Assembly: GCA_006438735.1 (NCBI GenBank)
Contig: RCZF01000001.1
Location: 1,302,001 to 1,366,000, forward strand
DNA from: Sphingomonas koreensis
Lineage (GTDB): Bacteria > Pseudomonadota > Alphaproteobacteria > Sphingomonadales > Sphingomonadaceae
Direction: 5' to 3'
DNA length: 64,000 nucleotides
Under the pieces are notes generated by a model. It saw only the letters and a program-made list of their open reading frames with translations, searched no databases and was not told the origin of the DNA. Below are positions 18,035-27,369 of the stretch, one piece after another; positions within the stretch are counted from its first letter, which is position 1; each line of letters starts with the position of its first letter. A program made the position numbers and the translations under genes.

Positions 18035-20293
18035 ATGACCCTGCCCCTCACTCGCCGGTCGATGCTTAAGGCGGGCGGCGCGCTTGCCGGGTTCGCCCTC
18101 ATGCCCCGCGCGGCGCTTGTTGCCGCCAGCGACGGAATCGAAAGTCTGATCGCGAAGATGACGCTCGCCGAAAAGGCCGGCCAGCTCTCCTGCTTCGGCG
18201 ACGCCATTCGCCCGCCGCGGATTCCGTTCAATCCCAACGCAGTCAGCAGCAACGCCGCCGCGCAGCTCGCCGATATCAAGGCGGGCAAAATCGGCATGCT
18301 GTTCAACGGCGTCGGCGTCTCGGGCGCGCGCCGGGCGCAGAAGATGGCGATCGAGCAGAGCCGGCTCAAAATCCCGCTGGTGTTCGCCGGCGACGTGATC
18401 CACGGCCTCGCCACCGTCTTCCCGATCCCGATCGCCGAGGCGGGCGCGTTCGACCCCGATCTCGCCGAGCGGACCGCGCGCGCCGCGGCATTGGAAACTA
18501 CCGCGGTCGGCATGCACTGGACCTTCGCGCCGATGGTCGATGTCGCGCGCGACGAGCGCTGGGGCCGCGTTGCCGAGGGTTCGGGCGAGGACAGCTATCT
18601 CGGCCAGCAACTGGCGCGCGCGCGCATCCGCGGCTTTCAGGGCACCGACCCGACCGATCCGACGCGCGTCGCCGCCTGCCCCAAGCATTTCGCCGCTTAC
18701 GGCGCGGTCGAGGCGGGGATGGAATACAACACCGTCGACGTGTCGATGGAGACGCTGCGTGAAATCCACTTCCCGCCGTTCCAGGCCGCGTTCGATGCCG
18801 GCGCGCTGACCACCATGTCGGCGTTCAACGACATCAACGGTGTGCCGGCGAGCGGCAACCACTGGTTGCTGACCGATCTGCTGCGCGACGAATGGCATTT
18901 CCGCGGGCTGGTCGTTTCGGATTACACCGCCGACGAGGAGTTGATCGCGCATGGCTATGCCGCCGATGGGCGCGACGCGGCGAAGAAGGCGTTCACCGCC
19001 GGCGTCGACATGTCGATGCAGAGCGGGCTCTACAACAAATGGTTGCCCGATCTCGTCGAGAAGGGCGAGGTGCCGGTGGCGCTGGTCGATGCCTCGGTGC
19101 GGCGCGTGCTGATGCTCAAGGAGCAGCTCGGGCTGTTCGACAATCCCTATCGATCGATGGATTACACCCGCGAAAAGACGCAGGTAGCGATGCCGGCGAC
19201 GCGCGCGCTGTCTCGCGAAGCCGGCGCGCGCTCGATCGTCCTGCTCAAGAACGAGGGCGCTCTGCTGCCGCTCGGCAAGGCGCCGGGCAGGATCGCGCTG
19301 ATCGGCCCGTTCGGCGACGACAAAGCCAATCTCGCCGGGGCATGGGCACTCATGAACGACGAATCGATCGGGGTGGACATCGCCTCGGGCATTCGCGCCA
19401 AGCTCGCCGATCCGGCGGCGCTGACGGTCATCAAAGGCTCGGACGTGGAGAAGCCGATCGCCGGCGGCATCGCTGCGGCAGTGGCGGCAGCGCAGGCGGC
19501 CGATCTCGTCATCCTGGCGATCGGCGAGGATCAAGGGATGTCGGGCGAGGACCAATCGCGCGTGGCGATCGTCGTGCCACCGGCGCAACAGGCGCTGGCC
19601 GAGGCAGTGGCGGCGACCGGCAAGCCGGTGATCGTGCTGCTCAAGCACGGCCGCGCGCTGGCGCTGCAAGGCGCGGTGAAGAACGCACCGGCGATCCTGG
19701 CGTGCTGGTTCCTCGGCAGCGAGACGGGCACCGCAGTGGCCGACGTGCTGTTCGGCGACGTTGTCCCCTCAGCCAAGCTATCCGCGAGTTTCCCCAATTA
19801 TTCGGGCCAAGAGCCCTATTTCTACGATCACCGCCCGACCGGCCGCCCTGCGCCTGATGAGGGCGATCAATCGTACAAAGCGCGCTACCGCGAGACCAAG
19901 AACGAGGCGCTGTACCCATTCGGGCACGGGCTGAGCTATACCGACTTCTCGCTTTCGGACTTGCAGGTCGGGGCGACGCTGTCGTGGGACGGCGAGGTCA
20001 CGGTGTCGGCGCTGCTGAGCAATGCAGGCAAGCGCGCAGGGACCGAGGTCGTGCAGCTTTATATCCATGATCCGGTGGCGAGCCGGACGCGGCCGGTACG
20101 CGAGCTGAAAGGATTCGAGCGCGTGACACTGGCGCCGGGTGCGTCGCGACGGGTGCGCTTCATCTTGAAGCGCAGCGATCTGCAATTCTGGGGCGACAAC
20201 GGCTGGACGGCCGAGCCGGGCGCGTTCGACGTTTGGATCGGCACGTCGTCGGTGGATGGGCTGCAGGGATGCTTCAACCTCGTTGCGGCGTGA
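18035..20293 (+). CDS. bglX: Glycoside hydrolase family 3 beta-glucosidase (BglX-like), Tat-exported
   Basis: This enzyme hydrolyses terminal beta-glucosides, probably in the periplasm. The 752 residues begin with a twin-arginine signal (TRRSMLKAGGALAGFAL). The GH3 N domain follows (GDVIHGLATVFPIPIAEAG; CPKHFAAYGAVEAG), with the nucleophile D296 in VVSDYTAD. The GH3 C domain carries the likely acid/base glutamate in the GEDQGMSGED loop. A fibronectin-III-like domain closes the protein (TEVVQLYIHDP, ELKGF). The start ATG has GAGGA upstream. A LacI-type operator just before the start suggests induction by its sugar. Confidence 0.94.
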   Translation: MTLPLTRRSMLKAGGALAGFALMPRAALVAASDGIESLIAKMTLAEKAGQLSCFGDAIRPPRIPFNPNAVSSNAAAQLADIKAGKIGMLFNGVGVSGARRAQKMAIEQSRLKIPLVFAGDVIHGLATVFPIPIAEAGAFDPDLAERTARAAALETTAVGMHWTFAPMVDVARDERWGRVAEGSGEDSYLGQQLARARIRGFQGTDPTDPTRVAACPKHFAAYGAVEAGMEYNTVDVSMETLREIHFPPFQAAFDAGALTTMSAFNDINGVPASGNHWLLTDLLRDEWHFRGLVVSDYTADEELIAHGYAADGRDAAKKAFTAGVDMSMQSGLYNKWLPDLVEKGEVPVALVDASVRRVLMLKEQLGLFDNPYRSMDYTREKTQVAMPATRALSREAGARSIVLLKNEGALLPLGKAPGRIALIGPFGDDKANLAGAWALMNDESIGVDIASGIRAKLADPAALTVIKGSDVEKPIAGGIAAAVAAAQAADLVILAIGEDQGMSGEDQSRVAIVVPPAQQALAEAVAATGKPVIVLLKHGRALALQGAVKNAPAILACWFLGSETGTAVADVLFGDVVPSAKLSASFPNYSGQEPYFYDHRPTGRPAPDEGDQSYKARYRETKNEALYPFGHGLSYTDFSLSDLQVGATLSWDGEVTVSALLSNAGKRAGTEVVQLYIHDPVASRTRPVRELKGFERVTLAPGASRRVRFILKRSDLQFWGDNGWTAEPGAFDVWIGTSSVDGLQGCFNLVAA

Positions 20294-20343
20294 GCTCGAT
20301 CGCATCGCTGTGAGCGTGATCGATTCCGGCGGTGCCGGTCTGC

Positions 20344-20643
20344 TTATTTGACCCGATTAGCGAGCGCGCCACGAAGTCTTGCTATCAGCAGGGAGGGAAT
20401 TAGCCCTACGACTGCGCCGACCGCGCCAAAGGCGAAAACAAAGGCGGCAACGATTGGAACAAAGTCGATATATCCGCCTTTCCAAGCTTCTATCCGGAGC
20501 GTCGCGAGCGTGTAGAATACGGGGGCCAAGGCGACGGCCAAACTGATCGGCAACCGTCTGCGGTTCACGAATAGCTGGATGAGGAAGTTGGCCGCGGCCG
20601 TCGCCTCGGCCGCTGCCCACAGGAATTCACCGAAGCCATCCAT
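20344..20643 (-). CDS. Small membrane protein, function unknown
   Basis: The 99-residue protein has three to four hydrophobic stretches ([56 protein letters not shown]) and a basic C-terminus ([14 protein letters not shown]). I use the ATG at 20643; the open frame upstream is not supported. No family is recognised. It is convergent with the GH3 gene and divergent from dcd. Confidence 0.55.
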   Translation of the reverse strand: MDGFGEFLWAAAEATAAANFLIQLFVNRRRLPISLAVALAPVFYTLATLRIEAWKGGYIDFVPIVAAFVFAFGAVGAVVGLIPSLLIARLRGALANRVK

Positions 20644-20826
20644 TTTCCGTGCTCGATCGCTGCCGCGGACATGGATTATATAGTGGTTGACCGCGTGGCC
20701 ACATGCCGAATTGCCGGCGGCCGGTTGCCGCGCAATCAGCCGTGTCAGACTATTGAGCTCGCGCACCCCCTTGCCTCGCGGCGGCAATCCCGCGAAAGCT
20801 GCGACGCTCAACGAGGGGAAGCACGC

Positions 20827-21381
20827 ATGTCGATCCTGTCCGACCGCTGGATTCGTGACGCGGCGCTCAAGCACCGCATGATCGAGCCGTTCGAGGATGG
20901 TCAGCGCCGGGCGGGATGCATCAGCTACGGCCTGTCCTCATATGGCTATGATGCCCGCGTGTCTGACGAATTCAAGATTTTCACCAACGTCGACAGTGCG
21001 ATCGTCGATCCCAAGAATTTTGCCTCGAACAGCTTCGTCGATCGCAAGACCGATGTGTGCATCATTCCGCCCAACAGCTTTGCGCTGGCGCGGACGGTTG
21101 AGTATTTCCGCGTGCCGCGCGACGTGCTGGTGATCTGCCTCGGCAAATCGACTTATGCTCGGTGCGGAATCATCGTCAACGTAACGCCGCTCGAGCCTGA
21201 ATGGGAAGGTCATGTGACGCTGGAGTTTTCCAACACTACCCCCCTGCCCGCGAAAATCTACGCCAATGAAGGCGCGTGCCAGTTCCTGTTTCTGAAGGGC
21301 AATGAGCCCTGCGAGACGAGCTACGCCGATCGCGCCGGCAAATATATGGGCCAGCGCGGCGTGACGCTGCCGAAACTGTAA
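20827..21381 (+). CDS. dcd: dCTP deaminase
   Basis: This enzyme deaminates dCTP to dUTP, supplying the dUMP route to dTTP. The 184-residue protein shows [20 protein letters not shown] (nucleotide-binding strand) and the catalytic-region [20 protein letters not shown], whose glutamate is expected to activate water. [14 protein letters not shown] is the usual C-terminus that closes over the substrate. The ATG is at 20827. It is followed by a hairpin that mainly serves the opposite strand. Confidence 0.96.
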   Translation: MSILSDRWIRDAALKHRMIEPFEDGQRRAGCISYGLSSYGYDARVSDEFKIFTNVDSAIVDPKNFASNSFVDRKTDVCIIPPNSFALARTVEYFRVPRDVLVICLGKSTYARCGIIVNVTPLEPEWEGHVTLEFSNTTPLPAKIYANEGACQFLFLKGNEPCETSYADRAGKYMGQRGVTLPKL

Positions 21382-21384
21382 GCC

Positions 21385-21412
21385 AAAAAAAAGGGCGACC
21401 CCAAGGCCGCCC
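21385..21412 (-). terminator. Rho-independent terminator of the tonB-exb operon
   Basis: On the minus strand the stem GGGCGGCC...GGGTCGCCC is followed by a run of eight T (A-tract 21385-21392 on the plus strand). This is a classical intrinsic terminator for the exbD gene that ends at 21439. It may also slow transcription from dcd, which points toward it but lacks a T-tract. Confidence 0.8.
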
Positions 21413-21438
21413 TGTTCGCGCCGTCGCTGGCTCGAAGC

Positions 21439-21861
21439 TCAGAAATCGTTGCGATATTGTTCGTTGCCGATGAAGCCCATCTTGGTCACGCCCGAGCGCT
21501 TGATCACCGCCAGGATCTCATCGACCTTGGCGTAGCGCGCCTGCGGATCGGGCTGGAAGTGTAGTTCCGGCTCAGTCGGCAGCTGTAGCGAGGCATCGAG
21601 ATATTGCCGCAGCGTCACGTCATCCACGGGGGCACCATTCCAGGCAACCTGCCCGGTCGGATCGATCGTGATCTTGTTCTTGTCAGGCTGCACAACCTGC
21701 GGTTGATCGCTGTTCTGCGGCAGATCCACCTTCACAGCGTGGGTCTGGGGCGGAATGGTGATGATGAACATGATGATGAGCACGAGCAGGACGTCGATCA
21801 ACGGCGTCATGTTCAGGTCCATCATCGGCTCGCCGTCGTCGTTGCCACCGGCCATTGCCAT
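21439..21861 (-). CDS. exbD: ExbD/TolR-family biopolymer transport protein (second ExbD)
   Basis: This component of the TonB energy-transducing motor has one membrane helix (residues ~20-40) carrying the proton-conducting aspartate in the LNMTPLIDVLLVLIIMFI context, and a periplasmic domain of ~95 residues. It has 140 residues in total. An AGGAG ribosome-binding site precedes the ATG at 21861. It follows a different ExbD by 24 bases. Two ExbD paralogues beside one ExbB and one TonB are known in several Gram-negative groups; the second is sometimes needed only for certain substrates. Confidence 0.93.
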   Translation of the reverse strand: MAMAGGNDDGEPMMDLNMTPLIDVLLVLIIMFIITIPPQTHAVKVDLPQNSDQPQVVQPDKNKITIDPTGQVAWNGAPVDDVTLRQYLDASLQLPTEPELHFQPDPQARYAKVDEILAVIKRSGVTKMGFIGNEQYRNDF

Positions 21862-21885
21862 AATTCTTACTCCTCAACCGCGTCG

Positions 21886-22365
21886 TCAGAGACGCGTGAC
21901 GGCGCTGCCCGCGGGGGGCTGCGAAATGAAACCGACGCGCGCGAAGCCGGCCGACTGCATGGTGTAGATCGCCCCGCCCACGCATTTGTAAGGCGTGTTA
22001 ACGTCGGCGCGAATGTGCACTTCGGGCAGATCGTCGGCGGTGATATTATCGCCCAGCCGAGCCACTTCCGCCTTCAGCTTGTCGACGCCGCGCTGCAGCA
22101 GCTCGTCATGGCCGACCTGCGTCATGTTCCAATACACCTGGCAATTGCCGGCATCATCGGATCGGATCGACAGGTTGACGTTTTCGGGCTTCGTCACCGT
22201 CGGGTCGAACTTCACGTCGGGCAGCTTGACCTTCACCGTCTGAAGGACGACCGGCACCGCGATCAGGAAGATGATCAGGAGCACCAGCATGACGTCCACC
22301 AGCGGCGTCGTGTTGATGTCCGACATCGGAGTTTCGGTGGTATCGCCACCAACGCTCATCGCCAT
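21886..22365 (-). CDS. exbD: ExbD/TolR-family biopolymer transport protein (first ExbD)
   Basis: The 159-residue protein has the membrane helix with the conserved aspartate in SDINTTPLVDVMLVLLIIFL. Its periplasmic domain is longer than that of the adjacent ExbD and includes two cysteines (AGNCQVYWN and PYKCVGGAI) that could form a disulfide. I start at ATG 22365 with GAGGA upstream rather than at the earlier open position 22407. It lies between exbB and the second exbD in one operon. Confidence 0.93.
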   Translation of the reverse strand: MAMSVGGDTTETPMSDINTTPLVDVMLVLLIIFLIAVPVVLQTVKVKLPDVKFDPTVTKPENVNLSIRSDDAGNCQVYWNMTQVGHDELLQRGVDKLKAEVARLGDNITADDLPEVHIRADVNTPYKCVGGAIYTMQSAGFARVGFISQPPAGSAVTRL

Positions 22366-22454
22366 TTGCGAACTATCCTCTGCATTCTCTAACGCCGCCG
22401 GCCACAACGGCCGCGGCGGGCGGGGCCGCGCGTGGCGGCCCCGTCAGCTCGTTC

Positions 22455-23255
22455 TTACTTGCGCGTCGGCACGCCACCGGCCTGGCCAGCGGTGGCCGTC
22501 GCACCGGCAGGCTTCGCAACGGGAGCCGTGCGGCCTTTCACTTCGGGGCGAACAGCGCCGTCCGACGCGAGATAGCCGAGAACGTCGTTCGAGAAGGCGC
22601 TGAGGTCTTCGGCGATCGACTTGTTGCGGCGCTGCAGCCAGTTGTAGGCAAGCACGGCGGGAACGGCGGTGACGAGACCGAGCGCGGTCATGATCAGCGC
22701 CTCGCCGACCGGGCCGGCAACCGCGTCGATCGACGCCTGGCCCGACGAACCGATCTTGATCAGCGCGCGGTAGATGCCGATCACGGTGCCGAACAGGCCG
22801 ATGAACGGCGCGGTGGCGCCGACCGTGGCGAGAAACGCAAGACCCGAATTGAGGTCCGAGTTGATCGCCGCTTCCGAGCGCGCGAGCGATCCGTGCAGCC
22901 AATCATGCGCCTCGACCGGATCGGTCAAACGACCGAACTGGTCTTTCGCCGAAAGGCCGTCGTCGACGAGCTGGCGATAGGCCGAATTCTTGTCGAGCTT
23001 GGCCGCGCCTTCGCGCAGATTGGCCGACTGCCAGAAACCTTCGCGCACGCGCTTGGCCTGGTTGCGCACCTTCTGCTGTTCGAACAGCTTGGTGAACATG
23101 ATGTAGAGCGACACGACCAGGAACAGCACCAGGATGGTGAAGACGGTGACGGAGATGATGCCGCCCTGCTGCAGCATCGGGATAAGGCCGTAGGGGTTGT
23201 CGCCAGCGGCGGCCGGGGCTGCAGTGGTGCCAGCGGCGAGGATGGTGGTGAGCAT
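22455..23255 (-). CDS. exbB: ExbB/TolQ-family proton channel protein
   Basis: This multi-spanning subunit of the TonB motor forms the proton channel with ExbD. The 266 residues include three membrane spans (~30-55, ~140-160 and ~190-215) and the family signature GLAFLATVGATAPFIGLFGT then VIGIYRAL. The C-terminal ~45 residues form a low-complexity Ala/Thr/Pro-rich extension. I use ATG 23255 (AAGGAAA upstream) over a TTG six codons earlier. The operon order is tonB-exbB-exbD-exbD. Confidence 0.94.
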   Translation of the reverse strand: MLTTILAAGTTAAPAAAGDNPYGLIPMLQQGGIISVTVFTILVLFLVVSLYIMFTKLFEQQKVRNQAKRVREGFWQSANLREGAAKLDKNSAYRQLVDDGLSAKDQFGRLTDPVEAHDWLHGSLARSEAAINSDLNSGLAFLATVGATAPFIGLFGTVIGIYRALIKIGSSGQASIDAVAGPVGEALIMTALGLVTAVPAVLAYNWLQRRNKSIAEDLSAFSNDVLGYLASDGAVRPEVKGRTAPVAKPAGATATAGQAGGVPTRK

Positions 23256-23314
23256 TTCAGGTATTTCCTTCAACTAAAGAGCGGTGAGAACCCACGCGGG
23301 CTCTTCGACTGAAA

Positions 23315-23980
23315 TCAATCTTGCGGAATCTTCCAAACAACGCGGCGCGATTGGGTAACAGAGATCGGCGCACCGTTCTGATCCTTGGCAGGGGTATACC
23401 GACCGCGACGCGTAAGCGCCCGACAGGCGGCCTCATCGAGATCGGAATGCCCGCTCGAACTGGTCGTGTGGCAATTCTCGACCCGGCCACTCGTGTTGAT
23501 CGTCCACGAGATACTGGTCGCGCCCTCTTCGTTGCCGCGAAGCGCACTCGGCGGATAGTCATCCGTCGTGATCCAGTCGGCCGGATTACCCTTGGCTCCA
23601 GCAGCCTGTGAAACGCGAGGCGCAGGCGGTGCAGGCGGCGCCGGCGGCGCAGCCTTGGGCGTTAGGTTGATCGTCGGCGGTGGCGTCGTCACCGTCTGGA
23701 TCTGGACCGGCGGCGTCGGCGTGCGCACGATCGGCGGTGGCGACACGACCGGCGGCGGCGTCATCGGCTGATCGGGCGGCGGCGGTGGCGGGGGAACGTC
23801 CGGCGGCGGCGGCGGCGGCGGCGGCGCGACGTCAAATGTATCCATCTTGTTCGCCACCTTCTTGACGTATTGATACGCCAGGCCGGTAACAAACGCATAT
23901 CCGAGCGCCGCGAGAACCACCGCGACGATCACGATCGCCACGACGCGGTTGCTGCTCTGATTCCTGTCAGCGTAGGCCAT
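23315..23980 (-). CDS. tonB: TonB energy-transducing protein
   Basis: This protein couples the inner-membrane motor to outer-membrane TonB-dependent receptors. The 221 residues comprise one N-terminal membrane anchor (~13-35), a proline-rich periplasmic spacer (~52-120, with blocks of eight and seven prolines), and a C-terminal TonB domain (~135-221, DYPPSALRGNEEGATSISW and GRYTPAKDQNG). The polyproline runs suggest dependence on EF-P, encoded at 6390-6953. It is the first gene of the exb operon and divergent from the gene at 24227. Confidence 0.94.
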   Translation of the reverse strand: MAYADRNQSSNRVVAIVIVAVVLAALGYAFVTGLAYQYVKKVANKMDTFDVAPPPPPPPPDVPPPPPPPDQPMTPPPVVSPPPIVRTPTPPVQIQTVTTPPPTINLTPKAAPPAPPAPPAPRVSQAAGAKGNPADWITTDDYPPSALRGNEEGATSISWTINTSGRVENCHTTSSSGHSDLDEAACRALTRRGRYTPAKDQNGAPISVTQSRRVVWKIPQD

Positions 23981-24226
23981 TCAGAAACATCACTCCTCAA
24001 TTCCTGTAGCCGGTGCCGGCCCCAATGTTTTGCGTCGATGCCGGCCATTACGACCTGCGCGCACCGACCCACTTGCCCTTAGGGCTAGCGTAACCTTCAG
24101 CAGAGCGCGAGTCTCTATCGTCACAAAAAGCGAGACGCAACGCTTTGTCTCACGCAACAAACGTACAACCGTGCTGTGGCAGAATTATTTCTGTATAATT
24201 TCGATACCATCGCGTAACGCTGACGC

Positions 24227-25096
24227 ATGATTAACGGTTCCAAACCAACGTTTGCGGCGCTTATCCTAACCGCTGCACTTTGCTCCTCTCCAGTTGTCGG
24301 ACAATCATATCGACCGACAACTAATCAGGCAAGCGGATCAGATGCTGCGTTGCCGCATTACGCAGATTTCGCGCAATTGGTGCTCGCCGCTCCGCTGATC
24401 GTCGATGTGACGATTCGCAGCACGGTGGCAATCACCGGGGCCGAGGCGGCCGGCGTTTCGCCGGGCTTCGCGCGGCTTTATGTCGAGGCAGACGTCAATG
24501 CGTTGGTGCGTGGCACGGCCGGGGTGCCGCCGCGAATCGGCTATATCGTCGATCTGCCGGTGGATGATCGTGGTCGCGCGCCGCGGTTGAAAAAGGCACG
24601 TGTGCTGCTGTTCGCGCGCCCCGTGGCGGGCCGGCCGAACCAGCTTCAACTGATCGCCAAGGACGCACAGCGACGCTGGACGCCAGCCGCTGACGCGTTG
24701 ACGCGCAAGATCGCCCAGGAGGCGGTTGCCACCGATGCACCCCCCGTGATCACCGGCGTCGGCCACGCATTCCACGTTCCTGGGTCGCTGCCCGGTGAGG
24801 GCGAGACGCAAATCTTTCTCTCGACCGAGGATGGCAGGCCGGTATCGCTCGATATTCTGCGCCGCCCCGGCGAGGAGCCGCGCTGGGCGGTCGCGCTCAG
24901 CGACGTGACCGACGCTGCCGCCCGCCCGCCCGAGCGCGACACGTTGCTGTGGTATCGCCTCGCCTGTGCGCTGCCGCCGCGCTTGCCGTCGTCGAGCCTC
25001 GACGCAGCCGACCCGGCCAATGCCGATCTCGCGCAGCAGGACTATCGCTACGTATTGCAATCGCTGGGGCCGTGCGACCGTCGGGCGGCGTATTGA
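24227..25096 (+). CDS. Secreted protein of unknown function
   Basis: The 289-residue protein has a signal peptide (about residues 1-25, FAALILTAALCSSPVVGQ). The mature part includes DFAQLVLAAPLIVDVTIRST and YVEADVNALVRGTAGVPPRI, suggesting a mixed beta fold, and two late cysteines (LACALPP and LGPCDRR). I do not recognise the family, though its style is common in sphingomonads (inference). A perfect TATAAT at 24194-24199 lies 27 bases before the ATG, without an obvious -35. The upstream gap is shared with the divergent tonB promoter. Confidence 0.7.
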   Translation: MINGSKPTFAALILTAALCSSPVVGQSYRPTTNQASGSDAALPHYADFAQLVLAAPLIVDVTIRSTVAITGAEAAGVSPGFARLYVEADVNALVRGTAGVPPRIGYIVDLPVDDRGRAPRLKKARVLLFARPVAGRPNQLQLIAKDAQRRWTPAADALTRKIAQEAVATDAPPVITGVGHAFHVPGSLPGEGETQIFLSTEDGRPVSLDILRRPGEEPRWAVALSDVTDAAARPPERDTLLWYRLACALPPRLPSSSLDAADPANADLAQQDYRYVLQSLGPCDRRAAY

Positions 25097-25117
25097 GGGG
25101 ATGTAAGACGGGCGGGC

Positions 25118-25495
25118 CTACCGCCGGTGCCGCACCAGCGTCATGCCGATCGATTCGCCGGCCTCGGCGATCGCCAGTTTGACGATCGTCACCGCCACGC
25201 GCGACACACGTTTGTCCTGCAGGAACAGCGTTTCGGCGATGTGATCGGCGACCGCCTCGATCAGCGTGAAATGCAGCCCGGCGGGAAAGCGCGTCGCGGC
25301 GTGCTTGAGATCGAGGTAATTCTTCGAGGCCGACAGCGGCGTTTCCGGCGCATAGCGATCGGCACAATCGAGATCGACCGTCAGCGAGATGCGCAGCGGC
25401 TGCGGCAGATGCGTCTCTTCGGAGTAAATGCCGGTGAGCACCGGCACTTCGAGGTCGTGCACTTCGAGTTGCAGGCGGTCCGAACGGTCGATCAT
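25118..25495 (-). CDS. folB: Dihydroneopterin aldolase family protein
   Basis: This enzyme of folate biosynthesis cleaves 7,8-dihydroneopterin to hydroxymethyl-dihydropterin and glycolaldehyde. The 125-residue protein has the tunnel-fold pattern: LEVHDLEVPVLTGIYSEE at the N-terminus, NYLDLKHAATRF in the middle, and FTLIEAVADHIAETLF then SRVAVTIVKLAIAEAGESIG. Its length is usual for the family. It lies downstream of the GST gene on the same strand with a 40-base gap. Confidence 0.9.
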   Translation of the reverse strand: MIDRSDRLQLEVHDLEVPVLTGIYSEETHLPQPLRISLTVDLDCADRYAPETPLSASKNYLDLKHAATRFPAGLHFTLIEAVADHIAETLFLQDKRVSRVAVTIVKLAIAEAGESIGMTLVRHRR

Positions 25496-25535
25496 CGCCG
25501 CGCCATAGCAGATCGCCGCGCCACGGCCAGCCGGC

Positions 25536-26165
25536 TCAGGCAGACGCGCTCGGCCGCGCCGATGCCGCCTTGTGCCAGCGACCGATATGCGTGCAGCTAT
25601 CGATGTCGAGCTTGGCGCGGGCCGCGAAATCGACCGTCACCAGCGCGGTGATGTCGGCGAAGCTATAGGTGTCGCCGGCGATCCATTCGCTGGCGCCGAG
25701 CCGCGCGTCCAATCCTTCGACGAACGCTTTCCACATCACCGCGCCGCGCGTTGCAAGCTCGGGGATTTGCGCGATCGGCGGCCATTTTCCGGGCGCTGCG
25801 CGGTCCTTGAGGCCGGGCACGGTGTTGCGAAAGGCATAGACTGCCGCGGCATAACCGTCGCTTTCGATCCGCCGCGTCCACGATTCGGTTCGCGCGATCC
25901 CAAGGGCGTTGTCGCCGAACAACGGCGGCGCGGGATGCAGCGCCTCGAAATAACGGCAGATCGCCGCCGATTCGGTGATCACCTCGCCGTCGTCGAGTTC
26001 GAGCGCGGGCACCGCGCCGCGCGGATTGACCGCGAGATAAGTATCCCCGAGCTGCTCGTCGCGGCGCAGATCGACGTCCACGCGTTCCACCTCGATCTTC
26101 TTTTCGGCGAGATAAATGCGCACGCGGCGCGGGCTCGGCGCCCAGGCCGAATCATAAAGCTTCAT
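25536..26165 (-). CDS. Glutathione S-transferase family protein
   Basis: The 209-residue protein has an N-terminal thioredoxin-like domain (residues 1-~78). MKLYDSAWAPSPRRVRIYLA suggests a serine-type active site near residue 6-10, and AVPALELDDGEVITESAAIC is the glutathione gamma-glutamyl site. An all-helical C domain follows. The ATG at 26165 has a perfect GGAGG upstream. The substrate is unknown. It is probably transcribed with folB. Confidence 0.9.
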   Translation of the reverse strand: MKLYDSAWAPSPRRVRIYLAEKKIEVERVDVDLRRDEQLGDTYLAVNPRGAVPALELDDGEVITESAAICRYFEALHPAPPLFGDNALGIARTESWTRRIESDGYAAAVYAFRNTVPGLKDRAAPGKWPPIAQIPELATRGAVMWKAFVEGLDARLGASEWIAGDTYSFADITALVTVDFAARAKLDIDSCTHIGRWHKAASARPSASA

Positions 26166-26257
26166 CGCATTCGCCTCCAATCCGCTTGCGTTCGGCGCGG
26201 CCAAGGCTAATGCGCGCGCTCCCGGGCGTCTACCGTCCGCCGCGCAGGCCGTTGTCG

Positions 26258-26761
26258 ATGCTGAGTTTCGTCCCCCTTGCCGATGTCGAGCCGCTGGCCG
26301 TCGAGCAGTTGCTCGACCGGGCGTTCGGCACCGATCGCCACGGCCGCACCGCTTATGCCGTGCGCGCCGGGACGACGGCGTTGCCAGCGTTGAGCTTCGC
26401 CGCGCTGGACGATGGGGCGCTGGTCGGCACGATCCAGTGCTGGCCGGTGGCGCTCACGCTCGACGCCGGCGGGATCGCGGCGATGACGATGGTCGGCCCG
26501 GTCGCGGTCGATCCGCCACGTCAGCAGACCGGCATCGGCCATGCGCTGATGGCACACCTGCTGGCGGCGGCGCAGGCAAGCGGTGCCGACGCGGCGCTGA
26601 TGCTGATCGGCGATCCTGACTATTACGGCCGCTACTACGGCTTCACCGCCGATCGCACCGCGGCGTGGCGGCTGCCGGGGCCGGTCGAGCGCCACCGCCT
26701 GCTCGCGCGCGGCGCAGCGGTGCCTGACGGCGCGGGGATGCTCGGACCACGGACGGCCTGA
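26258..26761 (+). CDS. GNAT-family N-acetyltransferase
   Basis: The 167-residue protein resembles YhbS-like acetyltransferases. VGPVAVDPPRQQTGIGHALM is the acetyl-CoA pyrophosphate loop (motif A), and LIGDPDYYGRYYGFTADRTA is the C-terminal strand region typical of this subgroup. The acceptor is unknown. The start is placed at ATG 26258; the longer frame to 26186 overlaps the GST promoter. It is followed 47 bases later by the DUF1285 gene. Confidence 0.86.
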   Translation: MLSFVPLADVEPLAVEQLLDRAFGTDRHGRTAYAVRAGTTALPALSFAALDDGALVGTIQCWPVALTLDAGGIAAMTMVGPVAVDPPRQQTGIGHALMAHLLAAAQASGADAALMLIGDPDYYGRYYGFTADRTAAWRLPGPVERHRLLARGAAVPDGAGMLGPRTA

Positions 26762-26808
26762 TCGGCTTTACGGCGAGCCGCGCCTCGCCTACCTCGCGGA
26801 CTGTGCCG

Positions 26809-27369
26809 ATGCCCGCCGCCCCCGATCTCGCCAGCCTCTCGTTCGCCGAGCTTGCCCGCCTGCAGGCCGAGGCCAAGCTGCCGCCGGTCGAGCAATGGAA
26901 CCCGGCGCATTGCGGCGACAGCGAGATGCGCATCGCCCGCGACGGCACCTGGTTTCATCAAGGGAGCCCGATCGGCCGCAGCGACATGGTCCGGCTGTTT
27001 TCGACGATCCTCAGGCGCGAACCCGACGGCGGCTATGTCCTCGTCACCCCGGGAGAGAAGCTCGATATTGTGGTGGAGGACGCGCCATTCGTCGCGCTGG
27101 AGCTGAAGCGCGAGGGCGAGGGGCGCGACGCGCGGCTGGCGTTCCGGCTCAACACCGGCGACGTGGTGGTCGCCGGGCCCGAGCATCGGCTGCGCTTCGT
27201 CGATCGTGACGATGGCCCCCACCCCTATCTCACCGTCCGCGCGGGGCTTGAGGCGCTGGTGGCGCGGGCCGTCTATTATGATCTAGCCGAGATTGCGCTC
27301 GCCGTGGACGAAGCGCCGATCGGACTGTGGAGCGATGGCGCCTTCTTCGCGATGGAGCCGCCCGCATGA
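26809..27369 (+). CDS. DUF1285 family protein
   Basis: The 186-residue protein contains MRIARDGTWFHQGSPIGR, MVRLFSTILRREPDG and VEDAPFVALELKREGEG, which I recognise as DUF1285 (function unknown, widespread in Proteobacteria). The start could be GTG 26803 or ATG 26809; neither has a convincing ribosome-binding site. It is translationally coupled to the NUDIX gene (ATGA overlap) and thus linked to the CCA-transferase operon. Confidence 0.85.
   Translation: MPAAPDLASLSFAELARLQAEAKLPPVEQWNPAHCGDSEMRIARDGTWFHQGSPIGRSDMVRLFSTILRREPDGGYVLVTPGEKLDIVVEDAPFVALELKREGEGRDARLAFRLNTGDVVVAGPEHRLRFVDRDDGPHPYLTVRAGLEALVARAVYYDLAEIALAVDEAPIGLWSDGAFFAMEPPA

Noticed and set aside
17990..19669. 559-codon minus-strand frame opposite the GH3 gene
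   Set aside because: Shadow of the glycosidase; no recognisable motifs.
23740..23830. GGCGGC tandem-like tract, considered as a simple repeat or CRISPR-like array
   Set aside because: It is the codon repetition of the TonB polyproline spacer, not an independent repeat.
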